From the NCBI GenBank assembly GCA_017794945.1, contig CP051239.1:1726692-1790691 (forward strand): a stretch of 64,000 nucleotides of DNA, written 5' to 3'. The notes below the pieces were generated by a model. That model was not told the origin of the DNA and ran no database searches. It was given only the letters and a program-made list of their open reading frames with translations. The DNA is from Alcanivorax sp. Its GTDB lineage: Bacteria > Pseudomonadota > Gammaproteobacteria > Pseudomonadales > Alcanivoracaceae. Positions 58,173 to 64,000 of this stretch are shown in pieces. Every line of letters starts with the position of its first letter. The first letter of the stretch is position 1. The translations under genes and the position numbers were made by a program.

Positions 58173-59663
58173 ATGTGGATCAATGACGATGTCTGTTATC
58201 AGGCGCTGACCGCCCGCGACGCCCGTTTCGACGGGCAGTTCTTCGTCGCCGTGGTAACCACCGGGGTGTACTGCCGGCCGGTGTGCCCGGCGCGCGTACC
58301 GAGGCGGGACAATTGCCGCTTTTTCGCCAGCGCCGCCGCCGCCGAGGCCGACGGCTATCGCCCCTGCCTGCGCTGCCGCCCGGAGCTGGCCCCCGGCCAC
58401 GCCAGCGTCGACGCCCGCCGCCGGCTGGCGCGGGCGGTGGCGGCGCGCATCGACGAAGGCGGCCTCACCGACACCCACCTCGGCGCCCTGGCGGCGGAAC
58501 TGGGCGTCAGCGACCGCCACCTGCGGCGCGCCTTCGGTGACGAGTTCGGCGTCTCGCCGGTGGCCTACGCCCAGACCCAGCGCCTGCTGCTGGCCAAGCG
58601 ATTGCTCACCGACACCGGCCTGCCGGTGACCGAGGTGGCCCTGGCCGCCGGGTTCGGCAGCGTGCGCCGCTTCAATGCGCTGTTCCGCCAGCGCTACCGG
58701 TTGCAGCCCTCGCAACTGCGGCGCCTGCCCACCAGCCGTAACCAGGACAGTCTGGATTTTCAGCTTGCCTACCGCCCGCCCCTGGACTGGCCCCGGCTGC
58801 TGGCGTTTCTCGGCCAGCGCGCCATCGCCGGCGTGGAGGCGGTGGACGACGGCGTCTACCGCCGCACCGTGGCGTTGTCCCGCCAGGGTCAGACACTGCG
58901 CGGCTGGCTGGCGGTGCGGCCGGTGCCGGGCCGGCCGCTGCTGGCGGTAACCCTGTCCGCGTCGCTGGCGAGGGCGGTGCCGGAGCTATTGGGGCGGCTG
59001 CAGCGGTTGTTCGATCTCGGCTGCCAGCCACAGGAAGTGAGCGCCCGGCTCGGCGGGCTCGCCGAGGCGCATCCGGGCCTGCGCGTGCCCGGCGCCTTCG
59101 ACGGCTTCGAGGCGGCGGTGCGCGCGGTACTCGGTCAGCAGATCACGGTCCGTGCCGCCTGCACCCTGGCCGGCCGGGTGGCCGCCGCGCTCGGCGAGCC
59201 GTTGGCGACCCCCTTCGCCGGCCTGACCCATACGTTTCCCGGCGCCGAACGGGTGGCGGCCAGCAGCGCCGACACCCTCGGCGAACTGGGCATCATCCGC
59301 ACCCGGGTGAAGGCGATACAGGTGCTCGCCCGGGCCTGCGTCGACGGCGACCTGGTGCTGGCGCCGGGGGCGGCGGTGGAAGACACCCTGGCCCGCCTGC
59401 GGGCGCTGCCCGGCATCGGCGACTGGACCGCCCAGTATCTGGCGATGCGCGCCCTGGGCTGGCCGGACGCTTTCCCCGCCGCCGACTATGGGGTGCTCAA
59501 GGCCCTTGGCGAGACCTCCCCGGCGCGCGCCCGGGAATGGGCCGAAGCCTGGCGCCCCTGGCGGGCCTACGCGGTGATGCACCTTTGGCAAAGCCTGGAA
59601 AAAGGCGAAGAGAAAGGCGAAGAGAAACGCGAAGAGAAACGCGACGAGGACAAAGGAGAATGA
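58173..59663 (+). CDS. Ada-AlkA fusion: AraC-type/DNA-3-methyladenine glycosylase II
   Basis: 496 aa. Domain order: Ada metal-binding domain (residues 15-75, cysteines in GVYCRPVCPA, RRDNC and RPCLRC), AraC-type helix-turn-helix (85-180), then AlkA glycosylase (205-475) with the helix-hairpin-helix LRALPGIGDWTAQYLAMRALGWPDAFPAADYGVLKAL, whose Asp in AADYG is the catalytic residue. It senses methylphosphotriesters and excises alkylated purines. The tail (residues ~477-496) is encoded by four tandem 12-bp units. Its stop overlaps an ATG of the ogt region. Confidence 0.93.
   Translation: MWINDDVCYQALTARDARFDGQFFVAVVTTGVYCRPVCPARVPRRDNCRFFASAAAAEADGYRPCLRCRPELAPGHASVDARRRLARAVAARIDEGGLTDTHLGALAAELGVSDRHLRRAFGDEFGVSPVAYAQTQRLLLAKRLLTDTGLPVTEVALAAGFGSVRRFNALFRQRYRLQPSQLRRLPTSRNQDSLDFQLAYRPPLDWPRLLAFLGQRAIAGVEAVDDGVYRRTVALSRQGQTLRGWLAVRPVPGRPLLAVTLSASLARAVPELLGRLQRLFDLGCQPQEVSARLGGLAEAHPGLRVPGAFDGFEAAVRAVLGQQITVRAACTLAGRVAAALGEPLATPFAGLTHTFPGAERVAASSADTLGELGIIRTRVKAIQVLARACVDGDLVLAPGAAVEDTLARLRALPGIGDWTAQYLAMRALGWPDAFPAADYGVLKALGETSPARAREWAEAWRPWRAYAVMHLWQSLEKGEEKGEEKREEKRDEDKGE
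59601..59648 (+). repeat. Tandem 12-bp repeats encoding a charged tail
   Basis: AAAGGCGAAGAG twice, then AAACGCGAAGAG and AAACGCGACGAG: four units in frame, giving Lys-Gly/Arg-Glu-Glu repeats at the end of the AlkA fusion. Such arrays can change copy number by slippage. Confidence 0.8.
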
Positions 59664-59665
59664 CG

Positions 59666-60196
59666 ATGACGGACTATGTGGCGATTCCCGGCCCACTGGG
59701 AGCGATGCTGGTGGCCGCCGACGAGGGCGCGTTGCTGGGAATCTGGTTCGAGGGCCAGAAGTACCACCCGGACCCGACCGGCTGGACCCACCGCCCGGAG
59801 AACCCTTTGCTGGCCCGCGCCGCCCGGCAGCTGCGTGGTTACTTCGAGGATCAGGGGCGCGCCGGCTTCGACCTGCCGTTGGCGCGGCGGGGTACCGCCT
59901 TCCAGCAGGCGGTGTGGGCGGCGTTGCGCCGCATTCCCGCCGGTGAGACCTGGACCTACGGCGCCCTGGCGGCGCGTCTGGGGCGCCCGGCGGCGGTGCG
60001 CGCCGTGGGCGCCGCGGTGGGGCGAAATCCCTGGTCGTTGCTGGTGCCCTGCCATCGGGTGGTGGGCGCCAACGGTGCCCTGACCGGTTATGCCGGCGGA
60101 GTGGGGCGCAAGGCCTGGCTCTTGGACTGGGAGAGCGGCCGCGAACCGGAGGCTTATTCGCCGGCGGGGCAGGCGCTGGCCGGCACGGGCCGGTAG
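59666..60196 (+). CDS. ogt: Methylated-DNA--cysteine S-methyltransferase
   Basis: 176 aa from ATG 59666, seven bases after AGGAG; ATG 59660 overlaps that site. The active-site motif PCHRVVG is present (NPWSLLVPCHRVVGANGALTGYAGG), with the preceding wing FQQAVWAALRRIPAGETWTYGALAARLGRP. It removes methyl from O6-methylguanine onto its own Cys. It follows the Ada-AlkA gene directly, forming an alkylation-repair operon. The last 43 bases overlap the convergent MFS gene. Confidence 0.93.
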   Translation: MTDYVAIPGPLGAMLVAADEGALLGIWFEGQKYHPDPTGWTHRPENPLLARAARQLRGYFEDQGRAGFDLPLARRGTAFQQAVWAALRRIPAGETWTYGALAARLGRPAAVRAVGAAVGRNPWSLLVPCHRVVGANGALTGYAGGVGRKAWLLDWESGREPEAYSPAGQALAGTGR

Positions 60197-61389
60197 CCCT
60201 GGTGGCGGCGGGTGCGCCAGCACAGATAAACACCGCCCACCATCACCAAACAGCTGCCGCCGAAGGCCACCCGGAAGCCGTCGGTCCATTCCACCACCAG
60301 CCCGGCCAGCGCCGGCCCCAGGAACTGGCCGGTGGCGTAGAACAGAGTGACGAAGCTCACCGCCACCGGCGCCTGGTGGGGCGGCACGGTCTCCGTGGAC
60401 GCCGCCAGAATCGAGGTGAACAGGCCCGCCACGCACAGCCCCAGAATCACAAAGTGGGCGGCGAACGCCCAGGGCTGCGGCCAGATCACCGGCAGGGCGG
60501 TGGCCAGCAGCGACAGCGACATGGACAGCACCAGCCCGTTGGAATAGCCCAGCCGGTCCGCCAGCCAGCCCCACAGCGGCCCGGCGAAGATCGACAGAAT
60601 CCCCATCAGCGACACCAGATGCCCGGCGCTCAGCGCGGTCAAACCGCCGTCCAAGGCGAAGCTGTACATAAAGGTGACCTGCACGATGTAGGTAAGCCCG
60701 AGCACGCCATATACCAGCCCCACGGTGACCACATGGGGGTTGCGGAAAATCGGTTCGCCGGGGCCGGCGACACCGGTGGCGGCGTCGGTGCTGGCGGCCA
60801 TGGGCCGTTCCGGGTTGCGCAGAAACAGCAGCACCAGGGTGGTCACCAGGGCGCCGCCGGCGGCGAAGCTCAGCCACACATGGCGCCAGCCGTCGCCGGT
60901 GTCCGCCTGGGTGAGCGCCGGCACCAGGCCGCCGGCCAGCAGCATGCCGGCGCCCACGCCACTGTTGGTGAAGCCGATCACCGAGCCGCGCCGCTTCGGG
61001 TAGGTATTGGCGAGCAACGAAATCAACGGCGTGTAGCCGAAAGCGGTGCCCATGCCGAGCACCACCATCAGCGCCAGCAGCACCCGGTAATCGCTGGCCT
61101 GGCTGAGACCGATGAAGCCTAGCGTCACCAGCACCAGCCCCAGCAGTACCGACTGCTTGCCGCCGAAACGGGCGGCGAACACCCCGGCCACCATCACCAG
61201 CAGCAGATAACCCAGCGCGGTGGCGGTGCTCAGGTTGGCGGCCTGGGCATAGCTCAGTCCCAGGCCGTCGCGCATGGCCGGCAGCACCAGGCCGTAGCAG
61301 AGGCGGGCGAACACCAACACCACCACGGTGCACATGGCGCCGGTGGCGACCATCAGGACAAAGGGGGGACGCTGCTGGAAAAAACGCAT
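60154..61389 (-). CDS. MFS transporter, YbfB/YjiJ type (second paralog)
   Basis: 411 aa from ATG 61389. Twelve helices. VFARLCYGLVLPAMRDGLGLSYAQAANLSTATALGYLLLVMVAGVFAARFGGKQSVLLG aligns with the first helices of the protein encoded at 19959-21173, and TYPKRRGSVIGFTNSGVGAGMLLAGGLVPAL with its mid-section. The two are clear paralogs. Substrate unknown. Its 3' end overlaps ogt antisense by 43 bp. Confidence 0.85.
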   Translation of the reverse strand: MRFFQQRPPFVLMVATGAMCTVVVLVFARLCYGLVLPAMRDGLGLSYAQAANLSTATALGYLLLVMVAGVFAARFGGKQSVLLGLVLVTLGFIGLSQASDYRVLLALMVVLGMGTAFGYTPLISLLANTYPKRRGSVIGFTNSGVGAGMLLAGGLVPALTQADTGDGWRHVWLSFAAGGALVTTLVLLFLRNPERPMAASTDAATGVAGPGEPIFRNPHVVTVGLVYGVLGLTYIVQVTFMYSFALDGGLTALSAGHLVSLMGILSIFAGPLWGWLADRLGYSNGLVLSMSLSLLATALPVIWPQPWAFAAHFVILGLCVAGLFTSILAASTETVPPHQAPVAVSFVTLFYATGQFLGPALAGLVVEWTDGFRVAFGGSCLVMVGGVYLCWRTRRHQGYRPVPASACPAGE

Positions 61390-61604
61390 GGTGATCCTCG
61401 GAGGCGTGCCCGTTAGGAACGCCGGTTTCGTTATTATCCGTTGCTGGCCGTGCTGGAAGGGCAAGCGGCTTTACCCGACCGAGTGTAGCCCAGCCTGGAG
61501 GCGCGCGCATACTAAAGGGTATGTCGGTGCGTGCGGCGTGCTCAATGAAGCCTCAATGGGGCGTCGTCGTGATAAACTGCCGCTTTTGCGCGAGCGAGCC
61601 ACCC

Positions 61605-62807
61605 ATGACCGACGACACTCCTACCCTGCGCCTCAAGAAAAACGAGGAACGCCGCCTCAAGGCCGGCCATGAATGGATCTACGCCAACGAAGTGGACACC
61701 GCCCACAGCCCGCTCAAAAGCCTGCCCGCCGGCACCGCCTGCGTGGTGGAAGACAGCCGCGGCAAGGCGCTCGGCCGGGCCTTTATGAGCCCCAATTCAC
61801 TGATCGCGGCCCGCCTGTACAGCCGTGACGTGAAACAGGAACCGTCGCGCAGCTTTTTCAAGAAGCGCATCGAGCAGGCGCTGGCGTTGCGCGAGACGCT
61901 CTATCCGGAGGCCGGCTACCGGCTGGTGCACGGCGAGGCGGACGGTCTGCCCGGCCTGGTGGTGGACCGCTACCAGGACACGCTGGTGATGCAGGCGGGC
62001 ACCGCCGGCATGGAGGCCCATCTGGACACCGTGGCGGCGGCCCTGGACGCGGTGCTGTCGCCGGCCAATATCGTGGTCAAGAACGAGGCCGGCGTCCGCG
62101 AACTGGAAGACCTGCCGCTCTACACCCGTGCCCTCAAAGGCGAGGTGCCGGAAAGTGTGGAACTGCACGAGAACGGCGGCCGTTTCCAGGCGCCGCTGCG
62201 CGAAGGGCAAAAGACCGGCTGGTTCTTCGACCACCGCAGTGCCCGGGCACGCATGGCAACCCTGGCCAAAGACGCCCGGGTGCTGGATGTGTTCGCCTAC
62301 TGCGGCGGCTGGGGCGTGCAGGCGGCCATGGCCGGCGCCGCCGAAGTGACCGGCATCGACAGCTCGTCACTGGCACTGGAATACATGCACCGCAACGCGG
62401 AAAGGAACGGCGTGGCGGAGCAGCTGCGCACCCTGGAAGGCGACGCCACCACCGCCATGAAGCAACTGCTCGCCGACGGCGAAAAGTTCGATCTGGTAAT
62501 TCTGGATCCGCCCGCCTTCATCAAACGCCGCAAGGATTTCAAGAACGGCCTGGCCGGCTACCACGCCATCAACGAACTGGCGGTGCGGCTGGTGAAGCCG
62601 GGCGGCTATCTGATCTCCGCGTCCTGCTCCATGCACCTGCCGGCGGACAAACTGCTCGACGTGGTGCGTTCCTCCGCCCGGCACATCGATCGTTCAATGC
62701 AGGTGATCGGCTTCGAAGGGCAGGGGCCGGATCACCCGGTGCACCCGGCGATTCCGGAAACCGCCTACCTGAAAAGCTGGTTCGCGCGACTGCTGTTCCG
62801 TTTTTAA
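61605..62807 (+). CDS. rlmI: 23S rRNA (cytosine1962-C5)-methyltransferase RlmI
   Basis: 400 aa from ATG 61605 (E. coli RlmI is 396); upstream frame to 61521 lacks a ribosome site. N-terminal PUA domain (LRLKKNEERRLKAGHEWIYANEVD), EEHD-like middle, and Rossmann methyltransferase with VFAYCGGWGVQAAMAGAAEVTGIDSSS, VILDPPAFIKRRKDF and the catalytic-Cys motif LISASCSMHL. It methylates C1962 of 23S rRNA using SAM. Confidence 0.93.
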   Translation: MTDDTPTLRLKKNEERRLKAGHEWIYANEVDTAHSPLKSLPAGTACVVEDSRGKALGRAFMSPNSLIAARLYSRDVKQEPSRSFFKKRIEQALALRETLYPEAGYRLVHGEADGLPGLVVDRYQDTLVMQAGTAGMEAHLDTVAAALDAVLSPANIVVKNEAGVRELEDLPLYTRALKGEVPESVELHENGGRFQAPLREGQKTGWFFDHRSARARMATLAKDARVLDVFAYCGGWGVQAAMAGAAEVTGIDSSSLALEYMHRNAERNGVAEQLRTLEGDATTAMKQLLADGEKFDLVILDPPAFIKRRKDFKNGLAGYHAINELAVRLVKPGGYLISASCSMHLPADKLLDVVRSSARHIDRSMQVIGFEGQGPDHPVHPAIPETAYLKSWFARLLFRF

Positions 62808-62828
62808 CGGAACAGCAGGGAGCCGGCC

Positions 62829-63431
62829 TTAAAGCCAGACCGCCGCCGCGACCAGCACCAGCACCATCGCGGTGGCGCGTTCCACCTTGCCGTGGTGCCG
62901 GCGCAGGGCCGCGAGCACCGGCCCGCGCGCCAACAACAGCGCCACCAGGCTGTACCAGCCACCGTCGATCACCACCGCCGTGGCGGCCACCTGCACCCGG
63001 GCGGCCATCGCCATGTCCGCGCTCACGAACTGGCTGAACAGCGCCAGAAAAAACAGCGCCACCTTGGGGTTCAGAAACGCGATCAGAAAGCCGTCGCGCA
63101 CCGCGTTGCCGCCAGCCCCGGCGTCCGGCGCCGGGGCCGGTCCCCGCGCGGCGCGCCAGCTGCCCAGCGCCAGCCACAACAAAAACAATGAACCCGCCAG
63201 CCGGATGGCGATTGCCAGCTGCGGGAAGCCGCGCAACACCACCGCCAGCCCCGCCACCGTGGCGACCGCGTACACGCCGATGCCGGCGGCATGGGCCAGC
63301 CCGGCGCTGACCCCGGCGCGGGCCGAGCCGCGCAGCGTGTGGCGGGTCACCACCGCCAGGCTGGCCCCCGGCGTCATGGCGCCCAGTGCGCACACGCCGA
63401 TCAAAAGCAGCCAGTCGGTTACAGCAAGCAT
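62829..63431 (-). CDS. LysE/RhtB family exporter
   Basis: 200 aa with six membrane helices. The N-terminus VTDWLLLIGVCALGAMTPGASLAVVTRHTLRGSARAGVSAGLAHAAGIGVYA carries the TPGP-like TPGASLAVV motif; the second half has AFLNPKVALFFLALFSQFV. RhtB-type proteins export amino acids or related small amines. Convergent with rlmI, 21 bp apart. The last membrane helix is short. Confidence 0.88.
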   Translation of the reverse strand: MLAVTDWLLLIGVCALGAMTPGASLAVVTRHTLRGSARAGVSAGLAHAAGIGVYAVATVAGLAVVLRGFPQLAIAIRLAGSLFLLWLALGSWRAARGPAPAPDAGAGGNAVRDGFLIAFLNPKVALFFLALFSQFVSADMAMAARVQVAATAVVIDGGWYSLVALLLARGPVLAALRRHHGKVERATAMVLVLVAAAVWL

Positions 63432-63639
63432 GATGTCCTCGTCGGTTCCCGGGGTTTGGTGATGATGCCTTTTATACGCGCTAGGTAAACTTAGGTGTTG
63501 TTTTTTCCTTTATTGCAAACCTGTCGCCGGCGCTGTGGCCGCTCTCCGGCCTTTCTGATTACTCTCCCTACCTTTGTGGTTATTTATCCGCCCACGCGGA
63601 TTTTGCTGTGCATAAAAAGAAGGTATCGGGAGAACAACA

Positions 63640-64000
63640 ATGTCAGTTATTTCCATGCACACCGGGCGCGGCGCCGCGATGGCGCTGTGCGCTTTGCTCG
63701 CGTTGACCGCCTGTGGCGGTGACAGCGGCTCCGGCGGCGAGACCACCGCCAACGCGCCGCAACAGCGTGACGCCGCCCCCACGGCGGTGGACCGGGGCCG
63801 CGAGATATTCCGCTTCGAGACGTTCGGCAACCAGGGTTTCTGGACCAGCGCCATGCGCCTGCCCCAGGGCATCGAGGACAGCGGCATGACGCCGCTGCGG
63901 GCCCTGGAAATGGGGCTGAACATCAACACCGCCGCGCTGGCACCGCAACAGGCCGAGGCGCTGCGCAACGCCGCCGCCCGCATCGAGGCCGGCGCGGACC
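63640..64000 (+). CDS. Lipoprotein, probable cytochrome-c-like, cut by window edge
   Basis: 120 codons from ATG 63640 to the edge, preceded by CGGGAGAAC. Lipobox ALTACGG (Cys ~27). Then a Gly/Ser/Thr/Ala-rich linker and DRGREIFRFETFGNQGFWTSAMRLPQGIEDSGMTPLRALEMGLNIN. Sequences of the form GRxIFRxxTFGxxxFW precede haem-binding CxxCH motifs in a family of secreted di-haem cytochromes; no CxxCH is in the visible part. Promoter region 63432-63639 is AT-rich. Confidence 0.65.
   Translation, partial: MSVISMHTGRGAAMALCALLALTACGGDSGSGGETTANAPQQRDAAPTAVDRGREIFRFETFGNQGFWTSAMRLPQGIEDSGMTPLRALEMGLNINTAALAPQQAEALRNAAARIEAGAD

Noticed and set aside
59567..61510. 647-codon minus-strand frame over ogt and the MFS gene
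   Set aside because: Out-of-frame shadow on the same strand as the MFS gene; no domain can be seen.

Overview
The window is high-GC (roughly two-thirds G+C) gammaproteobacterial chromosome from what looks like a marine alkane degrader of the Alcanivorax/Alloalcanivorax type. This assignment is inference. It rests on an AlkK-type medium-chain acyl-CoA ligase, an HLD-II haloalkane dehalogenase, an acyl-CoA synthetase/acyl-CoA dehydrogenase/SDR operon, a C4-dicarboxylate-type TRAP transporter, RdgC, RlmI and many TetR regulators. No rRNA, tRNA, IS element, prophage or CRISPR array was seen. About 60 protein genes are supported; two are cut by the window edges.

Layout. 1-3.7 kb: end-truncated ferredoxin reductase, a gene remnant, a DUF2938/MerR pair sharing a SoxR-box-like operator, a hotdog thioesterase, an AAC(3)-I-type acetyltransferase and a TetR gene; the TetR and thioesterase genes share an operator sequence. 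3.9-7.3 kb: katG with a strong terminator, cytochrome b561, and a cytosine deaminase of the fungal type. 7.3-12.7 kb: a four-gene fatty-acid/acyl-CoA operon with its TetR gene. 12.9-18.2 kb: YghU-like GST, a PH-domain protein, and a tightly overlapping operon DUF3348-DUF802-MotB/OmpA-DUF2894. 18.4-28.8 kb: PhoX-like protein, MFS, thioesterase, a lower-GC GIY-YIG gene, small zinc-finger protein, AI-2E permease, aldo/keto reductase, haloalkane dehalogenase, a soluble chemoreceptor-like protein behind a FliA-type promoter, a SpoIIAA-like protein and a cold-shock gene with a long leader. 28.9-36.9 kb: HDAC-family deacetylase, an uncharacterised 657-aa protein with a papain-like Cys/His/Asn signature, ATP-grasp, aminotransferase, glyoxalase and amidase. 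37-40.1 kb: TRAP operon. 40.1-40.7 kb: an unusual nested inverted-repeat island. 40.7-48.1 kb: gamma-carbonic anhydrase, an ECF42-type sigma factor operon, alkK, arylamine N-acetyltransferase, rdgC and a SnoaL-like protein. 48.1-52.2 kb: translationally coupled transporter-alcohol dehydrogenase-VOC operon and a TauE permease. 52.3-58.1 kb: lipoprotein, RND pump with its adaptor, and a divergent TetR. 58.2-64 kb: alkylation-repair pair (Ada-AlkA fusion and Ogt), a second MFS paralog, rlmI, a LysE exporter and the start of a lipoprotein.

The strongest candidates for undescribed biology are: (1) the DUF3348/DUF802/OmpA/DUF2894 operon, whose two membrane proteins have the design of a MotA/MotB- or ZorA/ZorB-type proton-driven stator with a ~500-residue cytoplasmic coiled-coil tail, but with no flagellar or Zorya effector genes beside it; (2) the repeat island at 40.1-40.7 kb, in which two inverted copies of a 56-bp core (53/56 identical) are each closed by long perfect arms that differ completely between copies, so pairing is conserved and sequence is not; and (3) the 657-aa protein with papain-spaced Gln and Cys residues.
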